Below the pieces are notes generated by a model. It was given only the letters and a program-made list of their open reading frames with translations, had not been told where the DNA came from and made no database searches. A stretch of DNA of 64,000 bases. Origin: Zea mays. Its lineage: Eukaryota > Streptophyta > Magnoliopsida > Poales > Poaceae. Positions 11,487 to 22,253 of the stretch are shown here, piece by piece. Each line of letters opens with the position of its first letter. Position 1 is the first letter of the stretch. The stretch is from positions 117,321,898 to 117,385,897 of the forward strand of contig NC_050105.1 in NCBI RefSeq assembly GCF_902167145.1. Direction: 5' to 3'. Position numbers and translations under genes: made by a program.

Positions 11487-12118
11487 TTCTCATAAGGGGT
11501 TTTCTCTTCTTTGCCCATAGGAATTCTATTCAGAACATGACATGAAGTCAGGACTGCCTCCCCCCACCATGCCTTAGATAAACCACAAGTGTCTAACATG
11601 GCATTCACCAGGTCAGTCAACGTACGGTTTTTCCTTTCAGCAATCCCGTTTGACTCGGGTGAATAGGGAGGAGTCCTCTCATGAATAATGCCATGTTCTG
11701 CACAGAAATCATCAAAGACTTTGAGAAAGAACTCGCCACCACGATCTGATCTAAGACGTTTGATCTTTCTCTCTAGTTGGTTTTCTACCTCAGCCTTATA
11801 GATTTTAAAGTAGTCTAAAGTCCCATCTTTAGTTTTTAGCAAGTATACATAGCAAAATCTAGACGCATCATCAATCAATGTCATGAAGTATCTCTTACCA
11901 CCTTTTGTCAACACACCATTCATCTCACAAAGATCAGAATGTATGAGTTCTAGCGGTGCCAGGTGTCTCTCCTTAGCAGCCTTATGAGGCTTTCGAGGTT
12001 GCTTCGACTGCACACAACTATGGCACTTAGAACCTTTGACTATGGTGATATTCGGAATTAAACTCATGGTTGCAAGCCGAGACATAGAGCCAAAATTAAT
12101 ATGACACAAACGAGAATG
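11345..12118 (-). pseudogene. Copia integrase core
   Basis: The frame carries LCHINFGSMSRL, a CHSCVQSKQ zinc-finger end, HSDLCEMNG with the first catalytic aspartate, RSDRGGEFF with the second, and YSPESNGIAERKNRTL with the glutamate. It is in frame with gag but separated from it by TGA at 12119-12121, one base from TGG. Its 3' end runs into the frameshift noted for the RT region. Confidence 0.85.
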
Positions 12119-13399
12119 TCAAATACTCGCAAGATCATCAACATTAGCACAAATATGGTTCACAGACTTATTATTGAAATCTAACAAAGAAAAGCGGAAC
12201 AAGCCTCCGCAATCATAGCCTTTACCAATAAATTGTCCAGACTTGGACACAACTAATTTATTGGACTCCAAAACAACCTTGAACCCGTCTCTACATAGAA
12301 GGGTTCCGCTAACGAGATTCTTGTGTATAGAAGGGACATGATGCACGTTCTTCAGCTGCACGATCTTTCCCGAAGTAAACTTCAGATCCACCGTGCCAGT
12401 GCCATGAACAGAAGCATGTGACCCATTCCCCATTAGCACGGAAGAATCCCGGGCGCCCTGATAAGAAGAGAACAAGTTAATGTCAGAACACACATGAACA
12501 TTAGCACCAGTATCAAGCCACCAGCTAGGTGATTGGAATACTGAGAAGATGAAAGGTAAATTATCATACCCTTTGTCTTCCTCATTGCTAGCGACCACTG
12601 TGTTGACATTGCCCTTTTTGCCACGGCGATCCGCTCGATCGGGACAATCCTTGGCAAAATGACCCGCCTCGCCACATGCGAAACATGTCAATTCAGCCTT
12701 GTTCTTCTTCTTCTTGAAGTTGGTAGTTTTGTTGGGCTTGTTAGATTTTGGCTTTCCTTTGCCCTTGTTGTGGTTCTTTTGAACCATGTTGGCGCTGGAG
12801 TGGCCCTCGCCTCCTTTAGATCCCGTGTCCTTAGCCCGAGCTTTCTCCTCAACATCCAGAGACGCTATCAGATTTTCAACTGATATCTCCTGTCTCTTAT
12901 GTTTCAGAGCTGTGGCGAAGTTCCTCCATGTAGAAGGCAACTTTGCAATAATGCACCCAGCCACAAATCGGTCAGGAAGGACTATCTTAAGGTGGTCGAG
13001 CTCCTTGGCTATACACTGTATTTCATGAGCTTGCTCTACAATAGAGCGATTATCAACCATCTTATAATCATGAAAGCTCTCCATGATATACAGGTCACTG
13101 CCAGCATCTGATGCACCATACTTAGTATTAAGTGCATCCCACAACTCTTTCCCGTCTGTGTACTGCATATTCGCATCAACCAGACGGTCAACAAGGGCGC
13201 TAAGAACGGCTCCCGTGAACATAGTATTGGCATGGTCGTACTCTTTCTCATGTTCAGGAGTCAGTGGACCCTCAGGTCTGCCTTTACTAACATGGAAGAC
13301 ATTTATAGCAGTAAGCCAGAGCGTGGCCTTGACTTGCCATCTCTTAAAGTGCATACCATTAAACTTTTCTGGCTTCAGCGTGTCGGCAAAAGCAGCCAT
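12119..13399 (-). pseudogene. gag: Copia gag and protease
   Basis: The likely start is ATG 13397-13399 (MAAFADTLKPEKFNG), only 39 nt inside the LTR boundary at 13439. The capsid-like region (FKRWQVKATLWL, ELWDALNTKYG) is followed by a zinc knuckle CFACGEAGHFAKDC and a protease with WWLDTGANVHVC. The frame is open for about 426 codons until the TGA at 12119. It would continue directly into integrase, as is normal for copia elements with one polyprotein. Confidence 0.88.
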
Positions 13400-13421
13400 A
13401 GAAAAACTAGGAAATTGTCTA

Positions 13422-13438
13422 CAATAAGGTTTTTGGAT
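13422..13438 (-). promoter_or_regulatory. Primer-site position of the copia array, self-complementary to the LTR
   Basis: The minus strand directly after the LTR reads ATCCAAAAACCTTATTG. It does not begin with TGG, so it does not fit the 3' end of a tRNA. Fourteen of its bases (13423-13436) are the exact complement of LTR bases 13623-13636 and 8315-8328. A self-priming or structural role is inferred, not shown. Confidence 0.5.
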
Positions 13439-14276
13439 TGTTGAATAATTAGACAAATTCCAAATTAAATTCCGAATATAAATCATGACCAAATCAGAAG
13501 AACTGAAATAAAAGCCAAATCAGATGATGCGTACTGATTATACTTACTGATTGTTGGCGCGCGCTAGGATCAGCTGGGTCGACGATGTCAGAAGATCACG
13601 AGCAGTCGCGTGAAGACGCTTCCCAAAAACCTTATTCGCCCTCTCCTGGTGCAGGATCCAAAAGACGAAGGGTTCCGGAGACCTGCTCTCCTGATCGCAG
13701 ATGCACCTCTGCGGTCGGGACGAAGGGAACTAAAAGGCGGCTCAGCTATGAAGAGAGGCGAAAGCGAACTGGGATCTGGGATGATTTGGAGGCTGGATGC
13801 TGGGCTCCTTTTATAGGGCCGAGTCCGCGACCCCCCGTGCTTATCCGCCCACGAAAATCTCGCAATCAGTTGAGATTTTATAGCGATCGGTTAGGATAAG
13901 CGTAACAGCCAAGAAACCAAAAAATCAAACGGCAAAAGGTAGTCGCGCCCCCGCAAGGCGAGGGGCCGGATTTCGGCGGACCATTCACGCGCATGTCGTG
14001 CGCCCGCGCCCTTCGCCCCGCCCCGCCCCGCCCCGCCCCGGCCAGGCGAGGCGAGCGAGCGCGCGCGCGCGTGTGGCTCTCCACACTCTCTCCTCTCATC
14101 CATGACTTGGTGAGTGAGTGTGGCTTCCATATTTAAGTTAGCTCTACTCCACAAGAACTAGAAATATGGTGCTATTGGTTCCACCTATCCCTTAGCCATC
14201 CACTTATATGGGCTTTTGAGATTTTCCTGGGATTTATTAGAAATTCTTAATTGGGCCAAGCCCATAAATCCTAACA
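13439..14276 (-). repeat. Middle LTR of the copia array (838 bp)
   Basis: It is nearly identical to 8131-8959. The main length difference is an extra CCCCG-type repeat near 14016-14040 and a GAGC repeat near 14050. It is flanked on its right by a second copy of the 3' internal tail rather than by host DNA, which shows the tandem structure. Confidence 0.88.
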
Positions 14277-15314
14277 ATCCCCCACCAGATCTCAAATGCC
14301 CATCTGCAGTTTTCGCCACTGTTCACTACTGTTTAATATACTAGTTTTTCAGCAGAGACTGTTAAGTTGAACTTCCGCCTAGAACTCCAAGCTACACCAA
14401 CCCACAACTTAGACAATGGACTATGCCTTGAATTGCAAGTTTTGTGTGGATGGGTTTCACTTGAAGTCATGACCAGTACTTGGCTACCAGTAGTCCCCTT
14501 CTCGGGTGGAGCATATACGTCGTACTCCAAGGTCTCTTCATAAGTTTACTAGAGATCACCCAAATCTCATAGACTGCGACGTTAGACAGTCTAACTCATA
14601 TAGGTGTGTTCTTTCAAAGAATGTTCTGCAGGACAACATCTTCGCTAATACAAGCCAACAGAACACATTAAGGCACAAAGCCAACCTGCCTTACAGCATT
14701 TGAGAGTATTGCATCTTTACTTAGAGAGGGTCAAAGGTTACTCTCCTCAGTTCACCAATGGCTTGTTCTTCCCAGGACCTAATTCACGGGATCTTCGATC
14801 ACATAGACTGGGTTTCCACCATGACAACTTTATTCGGGTCTCATACCCATCTCTCTCGATGCGATTTCTATCACATTACGTGGTAGTCCCTTGGTAAAAG
14901 GATCTGCCAGATTTTTATCTGTTGAAATATAAGTCACTCAACTTTCTGACAGACTTCAATCGTCTTTTGACATGTCTTGATGACTTTCCATTATCCTTAG
15001 ATAGTCGCGCCCCCGCAAGGCGAGGGGCCGGATTTCGACGGACCATTCACGTGCATGTCGTGCGCCCGCGCCCTTCGCCCCGCCCAGGTCAGGCGAGCGA
15101 GCGCGCGCGTGTGGCTCTCCACACTCTCTCCTCTCATTCATGACTTGGTGAGTGAGTGAGGCTTCCATATTTAAGTTAGCTCTACTACACAAGAACTAGC
15201 AATATGGTGCTATTGGTTCCACTTATCCCTTAGCCATCCACTTATATGGACTTTTGAGATTTTTCTGGGATTTATTAGAAATTCTTAATTGGGCCAAGCC
15301 CATAAATCCTAACA
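14277..15314 (-). repeat. Truncated second unit of the copia array
   Basis: Bases 14277-15000 repeat 8960-9702 (polypurine tract, 3' non-coding tail, end of RNase H), with a short deletion at about 14936. At 15000/15001 the sequence jumps into the LTR; bases 15001-15314 match the first 315 bp of the LTR in minus-strand order. The join reads CCTTAG|ATAGTCGCG, with a few bases of overlap between the parent sequences. This suggests end-joining or illegitimate recombination. Confidence 0.85.
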
Positions 15315-15758
15315 GCAGCTCCAACTCCAGTGCGGCACCCTCGCCTGTTGCTCTCGGTCCCTCCGGCGGACGCGGCGGCCGGTCTGCGTCGTGCAAGAGA
15401 CGAAGGAGAGGGAGGCCAAGACGGCTGAGGAGATTACAGAAAAATACGGGCTCGAGTTCGGCCTCTGGAAAGTAAGCGAGGGACACCGAACGAGGCAGCA
15501 ACCCCTTTCAGCCTCCGAAGCACATGTGAGCTGAACGAATTTGTACCGCACTCGCAGAATATTTAGTGGCTGCAGGTGTTCAACTCCAAGGAAGAGGAGG
15601 AGGGAGCCGAGGGGAAGAAGTCACGGACAGCGAAGGAGCTCCTGGCCAAGTACGGCAGCGCGTACCTAGCCATCTCCATCTCGCTCTCCCTCGTCTCCTT
15701 CGCCCTCTGCTACCTCCTCATCAGCGCCGGCGCCGACGTGCAGGAGCTGCTCGCCAAG

Positions 15759-16429
15759 GTGAGCTGCTGCTAGCTCAAGCCAGCCAGCCGGGTCTGTGCC
15801 CTCTTCTCCTCCGGTGTAGGCCGCGAATGGTCAATAATGAATCATGAATTAGATTGTGTCTATGTTCTGCATTATCCTCACTAACCACCATGTCCTCAAG
15901 CTAGGTAGGAACACCTCCAATAATCAACACCAATTCTCACATGCCCACATGTTTTAAGGCGTAGATATATTTCATTCTTTACAAGGATGTGAACGAAGAT
16001 CTAACTGTTTAAATTTGCCTAATAAATTTTGCTGTGTATTTCAATGTTTTATTATTGGTGTTTACTGGTTGCAGGTTTCAATTTTTAGCATGAACACTTT
16101 CTTGACTTCCTTCGTCAACTATTATGCTTCAATCGAGGCCAAGTGTTTCGATCTTACGTCTGCTTGACCACTATAGTACCTGCATCCTTATGGCTGCTAT
16201 AGTACCTAGTTATAGTAGCTTTGAATTTGAAGTTATAGGATTATTTTTAATTATACTTAAAGTTTAATACTTTGAGTTAAAGTTATTGGATTTACATATA
16301 TATGTTTTGAAGTTATACGATTCTCTGTGGGATGAAATATTTGTGTTGAACAAACTTATACAATATTTTGGTTGTGATGTGTAATATTCCCTGACGATAT
16401 GAATTCATATGATGTGTTCCTTTAGATGA
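15759..16429. other. Sequence after DUF1279 exon 2; no recognisable last exon
   Basis: AT-rich DNA follows the exon 2 donor. An acceptor-like TTGCAG at about 16070 is followed by sequence that does not resemble the end of DUF1279. Two copies of CTATAGTACCT (16171, 16197) are present. No other gene is seen. Confidence 0.4.
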
Positions 16430-16918
16430 CGATTGTATCTGTCACAAATGCTTTGCCACATCACTTGCCACGTCATCACATTTTATGATAAAAATATTCG
16501 TCACAAATGCATTGCCACGCCAGCAGCCATCATACACCAATTTAAGACAAAATTCTTTGTCACAACAAATTTCCCACGTGGCTTGCCACATAATCAAATC
16601 TATGACAAATGTTTTTGTCATAAAGCTTTTCTCATGTCATCACCATTAGCCATATGGCAATGTATGGCGGTACAAATTGTGATGTTTTTGGAGGCACTTA
16701 TGACGAAATAGAGCGTCATAGAATTAGTGACGAATCTAGTGTACGTCATAAAATTTATGATGATTTTTGGATAATCGTCATTGTAGTCTATTTAACACGC
16801 GCCATCTGTGACGATGACCTTTTCGTCACAATAGCGTCAGCAAAACACAACTTGTGACAAGTAAACACTAGTTAGTGATGTATTCATAATGTCACAGAAG
16901 GCATAAAAAGTTGTAGTA
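16430..16918. mobile_element. CACTA-like terminal region remnant
   Basis: The stretch has many short repeats in both directions: GTCACAAATG...GCCAC three times on the plus strand, and GTGACGA or CGTCAC between 16680 and 16890. It ends TTGTAGTA at 16918, one base from the TTGTAGTG end of many CACTA elements. No matching left end or target duplication was found, so this is a low-confidence call. Confidence 0.35.
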
Positions 16919-17317
16919 ATAAGGGAATAAACCCTATATTCAAGTCTCATGTGAGCCCGTTGTCAGCGTATCAAAGTTGACAGGGAGAAGAAGACCTACC
17001 CTAATGACGAGTTAATCAAATCCCAAAGGTAATATGTTTTAAGTTTCACACATCTAGTGTTTAGAGTTCAAGGGCAATATCCTTAGCTAGGGTTGAAAAC
17101 GGACGGGTAAAATCCCGTCCTGACCCATACCGTTTTTACATTTGACCCGGCCGTTTTCGTATTTACGGAAAAATATGGAAACAGGATGGAAACGGGAGAG
17201 GGTTTATTCCATCCGTTTTTGCGGGATCCCGTTTTGATCCGGATTGAACCCGTATTTATTCTGTATTTGATAAATATGGGACAAGCCTAATAAGCATTAA
17301 TATATAAACTAAAGCCT

Positions 17318-19047
17318 TGTCGGCGTTTCGAGACCAGGGGGTCCCTAAGCCGACGAGTGAGTGTGCCGCGTGCCCCAGCCCAGATGGGTCGAGCGCGTGG
17401 GCGAGCGCGAAGGGGGGAGAGCGAGGTGGCCGGAGACGGGCGTGAGAGAGGTGGAAATCCCGCGGCCTTCGTGTTCGTCCCGCGCCCAGGTTGGGTGCGC
17501 TTGCAGTAGGGGGTTACAAGCGTCCACGCGGGTGAGGGAAGCGAGCGGCCCCAAGAGAGCGCCTGTCCCGTCCTCGTCCCCGCGCGGCCAACCTTCTCTA
17601 AGAAGGCCCTGGTCCTTCCTTTTATAGGCGTAAGGAGAGGATCCAGGTGTACAATGGGGGTGTAGCAGAGTGCTACGTGTCTAGCGGAGGGAGAGCTAGC
17701 GCCCTAAGTACATGCCAATGTGGCAGCCGGAGAGATCTTGGCACCCTGCTGGTGTGATGTCGTGGCTGTCGGAGGAGCAACGGAGCCTGGCGGAGGGACA
17801 ACTGTCGGAGCGGTTGAGTCCTTGCTGACGTCCCCCTGCTTCCGTAAGGGAGCTGAGAGCCGCCGTCGTCACAGGGCTAGCGGGGCGCCATCATTGCCTA
17901 TCTGGCGGAGCGAGCCAGATGGGACACCGGTCTTGTTCTCTGCGGCCCGAGTCGGCTCGGGGCAGGGTGATGATGGCGCTTCTTGTTGATGTGGCAGGCC
18001 TGTGCCCTAGGTCGGGCGACGTGGAGGCTCCTCCGAAGCTGAGGTCGAGTCTGTCTTCCATGGCCGAGGCCGAGCCCGAGCCCCTGGGTCGGGCGAGGCG
18101 GAGATTGTTCGGCAGAGGCCTGGGCGGAGTCCGAGCCCTGGGGTCGGGCGAAGCGGAGTTCGTCGTCTTCTGGGGCTTAGCCCGTGTCCGAGCCCTGGGT
18201 CGGGCGGAGCGGAGTTCGCCGTCTTCCGGGGCTTAGCCCGAGTCCGAGCCCTGGGTCGGGCGGAGCGGAGTTCGCCGTCTTCCGGGGCTTAGCCCGAGTC
18301 CGAGCCCTGGGTCGGGCGGAGCGGAGTTCGCCGTCTTCCGGGGCTTAGCCCGAGTCCGAGCCCTGGGTTGGGCGGAGCGGAGTTTGCCGTCTTCCGGGGC
18401 TTAGCCCGAGTCCGAGCCCTGGGTCGGGCGGAGCGGAGTTCGCCGTCTTCCGGGGCTTAGCCCGAGTCCGAGCCCTAGGTCGGGCGGAGCGGAGTTCGCC
18501 GTCTTCCGGGGCTTAGCCCGAGTCCGAGCCCTGGGTCGGGCGGAGCGGAGTTTCCTATGGCGCCTTTGGCAGGGCCTGACTGCCTGTCAGTCTCACTCTG
18601 TCAAGTGGCACTGCAGTTCGGAGTGGCGCAGGCGGCACTGTCCTTCTGTCAGACCGGTCAGTGGAGCGGCGAAGTGACGGCGGTCACTTCGGCTCTGCCG
18701 GGGGGCGCGCGTCAGGATAAAGGTGTCAGGCCACCTTTGCGTTAAATGCTCCTGCGACTCGGTCGGTCGGTGCGGCGATTTAGTCAGGGTTGCTTCTGAG
18801 AGAAGGCAAGGCCTCGGGCGAGCCAGAGATGTGTCCGCCGTTAAAGGGGGGCCTCGGGCGAGACGGAAATCCCTCGGGGTCGGCTGCCCTTGCCCGAGGC
18901 TAAGCTCGGGCGAGCGTGATCGAGTCGCTCGTATGGACTGATCCCTGACTTAATCGCACCCATCAGGCCTCTGCAGCTTTATGCTGATGGGAGTTACCAG
19001 CTGAGAATTAGGCGTCTTGAGGGTACCCCTAATTATGGTCCCCGACA
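17318..19047 (-). repeat. 3' LTR of gypsy element 2 (1,730 bp)
   Basis: It runs from TGTCGGCGTTTCGAGACC to CCCCGACA. It holds eight tandem units (about 18128-18555). The bases to its right (19048 on) read, on the minus strand, a purine-rich CTCTGGGGCTAC directly before TGTCGGGG, the polypurine tract position. Confidence 0.92.
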
Positions 19048-19780
19048 GTAGCCCCAGAGCCTCGAAGGGAGTGTTATCACTCGCTTGGAGGCTTTCGTCG
19101 CACTTTTTTGCAAGGGGACCAGCCTTTCTCGGTTGCATTTTGTTCCGGTGGGTGCGCGCAAGCGCACCCGCCGGGTGTAGCCCCCGAGGCCTCGGAGGAG
19201 TGGTTTCACTCCTTCGAGGTCTTAGTGCCTCGCGTAATGCTTCGGCTGGTCTGGTTGTTCCCTCATGTGAACTGGCCGTAGCCCGGGTGCACGGTCGGGG
19301 CCCAAGTTCTCGGGCTGGTATGTTGACGCTGTCAACGGTTCGGCCGGAGCCAGGTTTGCGAGAGCAGCCCCCGAGCCTCCGCACAGGGCGAGAGGGCGAT
19401 CAGGGACAGACTCGGCTTTTTTACATACGCCCCTACGTCGCCTTTCCGCAAGGAGGGGGGGGAGTGCGCCATGTTACCCTCGATGGGCACCGAACATGGT
19501 GTCTCCGGTGAGCTGCAAGCAGGTAATCCGAGTGGACGTCCGTGCCCCGTTCGTTGGGGGTCGGCTAGGGGCCCAGAGGCACGCCCAAAAGTACCTGCGG
19601 GTGATCTGCCGGACCCGGTCCCCTGGCGACGGGGTCCGAGGGCTCGATGCCTCCCTCCGATGGGATTCCGTTACAAGATCGCTCCCGCTGGTCTCGGAAA
19701 TGTCCTAGGGTACCTCGGGAGCGCAGCCCGAGCCTCGGTTATGTATCGAACGTACCCTCTGGTCATCCCTCGCTCGGCGT

Positions 19781-19995
19781 CTGAGGCGACTGTGAACCCT
19801 TCGGGGGCCAGCCTTCGAACCCCTGATCAGTAATGGGCGCGGAGCTCGAGTAGCCTGAGGCGGCCGTGGAGCCCTTCGGGGGGCCGGCCTTCGAACCTCT
19901 GACCAGTAGTGGGTGTAGGGCCCACGCGATCTGAGGCGACTGTTGAACCCCTCGAAGGGTCAGCCTTCGAACCTCTGATCAGTAGGGGGGCTCGG
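19781..19995. repeat. Three imperfect 74-77 bp tandem units in element 2
   Basis: Units begin CTGAGGCG(A/G)C near 19781, 19853 and 19930. Each contains CCTTCGAAC(C)TCTGA(T/C)CAGTA. They lie in the 3' non-coding part of the element. Confidence 0.8.
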
Positions 19996-20850
19996 AGCCC
20001 GGTTCCTTCACAGGGAAGGATCCTTCTCGGGGTATCCCCCTTTCCCGGTCCCTGTTGCAAGAGATAGAGAAAGAGGAAAAAAGGAAAAGGATACGAAATC
20101 GAACGACGTGGCGTACCTTTTTTGGCGCGGTTATTACGGCGAAGGCGAAGCGTCGCCTGCTTCTCCTGCCAGAAACGCCGCCTGTCCCGCCGCGGAGTTA
20201 ATGCGACGGGGCGAGTGGTTGGCGGGGCGGCCGTTGCGCGTGCGCGAGCCGTTCGAGGGACGGATCACGGGCGCGCCGTCTTCACGCCGTGAGAGGAGGC
20301 TCTCTTGCTGCCACTGGATGGGACGTGAGCCTGGCTGACGACGTGACTGCTGCTCCCGCCCGCCTGCCACCGTCATTACTGCCGGCGCACTTTCGGTCGC
20401 ATTGACCGTCGCGCCAGGCTGGCGCCGCTGGGTCGTGCGCTGGGTCGCCTCGAGTTGCGGCATTGGTTCCGCAACCGAAGAGGCGCGACGGTGGCGCAAG
20501 TGGCGGTGCAGTTGCATGCATGCAGCATCCGGCGCGCCGGTTGCGTGATGCATGGGCCTGGGCCTCCATGCTAGCGCGTTGGGAGTCGGAGAAGCGTGTC
20601 CACTTGGCGCGGTTGCATGTCGCCTGCATGGCTGCCCGCTCCTTCCGCCCGTTGGTCTGGGCAAAAGTGGGGGGTCGCTTGTAACCGCTGGGCGGTTGTG
20701 TGCACCATGCGTGGCGCTTTGGCTTCTTCTGCTCTGAGCCGGTTTGCATGACATGTGGGACCCAGCCCCCGCGCCGCAGGGGAGGGCCTTGGAGCGTGTT
20801 GGAGAAGACTCAGCCCGTGGCGTTTGGGGGCGCACGTAGGGAGAGTTGCC

Positions 20851-21239
20851 TTTAAAAGGAGGGCGACCCCTTTCGGAAGGCGACCATGTCTTCTTCCTCC
20901 CTTATGCGTCGTGTCTTTCCACCTTCCAAGCCCCCGGATGGGGGGTACCCGCCGTCTTTCCGCCTCATCGTTGGAGGAACGCAACTCCGTGGGAGTTGGT
21001 ACCTTTCGGCCATCGTTCGGCTTCAAGGATTTTCATCATGCAGCCCGGCTGCACCCCTCCACCGGCGGTCACCCAAGATGGTGACCTCCAGCTTGATGGT
21101 GGGGGAAAGCGAGCCGGGCTGCGGCCTCTGCCCCTCCCTCAGCCTCAAGGATTTTCATCACCAAGGCTGGGGAGGGGAGTGTACCGAGTTGGGGTCGGCC
21201 CCTGCGTGGGCGGTGGCCCGCTCCTTCACTCAGTGATGG
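20851..21239 (+). CDS. Candidate antisense ORF of gypsy element 2 with its own TATA box
   Basis: TTTAAAAGG at 20851 is followed 35 bp later by ATG 20886, opening a 116-codon frame that ends at 21239 (start MSSSSLMRRVFPPSKPPDGG, later KMVTSSLMVGESEPGCG). It is antisense to the retrotransposon. Gypsy element 3 has the same layout at 29152/29186, and both are preceded by a TGCATGACATGTGGG-like motif about 143-145 bp upstream of the ATG. Extra antisense ORFs are known in plant Tat-lineage gypsy elements. The protein has no function I recognise, and this copy may be truncated by frameshift because related sequence continues in another frame to about 21775. Confidence 0.45.
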
Positions 21240-22253
21240 GGGGAGGAGCGGTTGTTGTCCGTGGCGCTGGCAGCTGCAGCGTGCCCGGCTTTTAGACGCG
21301 AGTGGCTTCAGAGCCGCTCGCGGCGCTGGCGTCTGCCACGACAGCTGGAAGAGGTTCTTCCGCCAGCGTGATAGTCAGGGCCAGCCACGGACTGACCTCC
21401 AACTCCACGGCCTTCTGCCCGTCCTTGCCTTACGAGTTTTGGCATGGGCCGGGGCCTCCTGGCAGCAGCATCCGCCCTGAGGTCAGTGCTGCCGCTGTTC
21501 GGCCCCCCGGAGCAGAAGTCGTCGTCGCCGCCGCTGCTGGAGCAGGTAGCGGCGCGCCGTTCGTCGGCCTTCCGTTGCTCCGCAGGCCTTCCCCCATGGA
21601 GTGGGGTTGTTCGCACCTGCGGAGGGGGAACCGGAGTTCCGTTGGTAATGGCACCTTGAATGCCAGTGTCTTTGTTCATCGTGGCTGTCGAGGCCTGAAC
21701 ATGTATGTAATTTCAGCACGAAGCCGTGTCTTTTCCTCATTTTCGAGCACTAAGTCTCGCCTGTTGATTATCTGAACCGCTTCACCAAGCATGAGTCGCC
21801 CCGTGTCAAGGTGACGAGTGAGGTATCCGTATCCCGGAGGCGTAGGAGTCCCTCGGCTCGATCGGCCTTGTTGTCTGAGGCTCCTCTAGCTTAGTTAAAG
21901 AGACCCCTTGGCCGCTCTTCAATGAGCCGAGGCCAGGGGTAGCGATATCAGCACGAACAGGGGCGGAGTTGGCTCGAAAATGGGAACCTGGTTGGCCGGA
22001 GCCTAGCTGGGTTGTCCGTCAGCGGGACCGACGCCGGAGTTGACCAGCCGAGGCCTCGGGCCAAGCTGGCGCCCTTGGAAGATGGTTGGCCGAGGCCCCT
22101 GAGGCAACCGGCCGAGCCGCCTGCTTGGGCCGGATTACCGGAGAAGTCCCTGGACCGCGTCACCGTCCGAGGCTGGGTCGGACCTCGCTGAAGGTGTCGT
22201 CGATGCCGAGGGTGCTAGTCCCCTTCCAGCGTGAAGACCCGAGCCTGCAGGAA

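Larger units (their letters stand above)
8131..15314 (-). mobile_element. Ty1/copia array: LTR-internal-LTR-partial internal-partial LTR (TSD GCAGC)
   Basis: The whole 7,184 bp block is flanked by GCAGC (8126-8130 and 15315-15319), so it behaves as one insertion. In minus-strand order it has a truncated LTR (15314-15001), a truncated 3' internal segment (15000-14277), a full LTR (14276-13439), a full coding internal region (13438-8960) and a full LTR (8959-8131). A GGTGGGGGAT polypurine tract lies next to 8959 and again next to 14276. This is what an LTR-internal-LTR-internal-LTR tandem would leave after most of its first unit was deleted. Confidence 0.88.
7758..15758 (+). pseudogene. DUF1279 (FAM210-like) plastid protein gene, split by a copia insertion
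   Basis: Two exons can be assembled. Exon 1 is 7758?-8130 joined to 15320-15471 once the copia array and one TSD copy are ignored; the frame is continuous across the join. It ends at donor AAA|GTAAGC. Exon 2 is 15576-15758, from acceptor GCTGCAG to donor AAG|GTGAGC, phase 0. The encoded stretch includes TAEEITEKYGLEFGLWK, then VFNSKEEEE, TAKELLAKYGSAYLAISISL and a membrane segment with FALCYLLISAG, which I recognise as DUF1279, a small membrane-protein family found in plastids and mitochondria. The last exon (expected to continue from a conserved Val-Gly) is not seen. The start codon is unclear: an ATG at 7958 opens a transit-peptide-like frame that is one base out of phase. Confidence 0.72.
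19048..22253. other. Long 3' region of gypsy element 2 with tandem repeats and antisense ORFs
   Basis: This 3.2 kb lies between the polypurine tract and the broken RT. No integrase is recognisable. It contains three imperfect repeats of about 74-77 bp (about 19781-19995) around CCTTCGAACCTCTGATCAGTA, and a plus-strand antisense module at 20740-21240. The junction to RT sequence is at 22253/22254, where copy A instead continues into RT. Confidence 0.75.

Noticed and set aside
16070..16170. Possible last exon of the DUF1279 gene after a TTGCAG acceptor
   Set aside because: The translated sequence does not resemble the expected end of the family in any frame.
20134..20835. 233-codon minus-strand ORF in the 3' region of gypsy element 2
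   Set aside because: Rich in Arg, Ser and Pro from GC-rich DNA, no domain, and no counterpart in element 3 on that strand.
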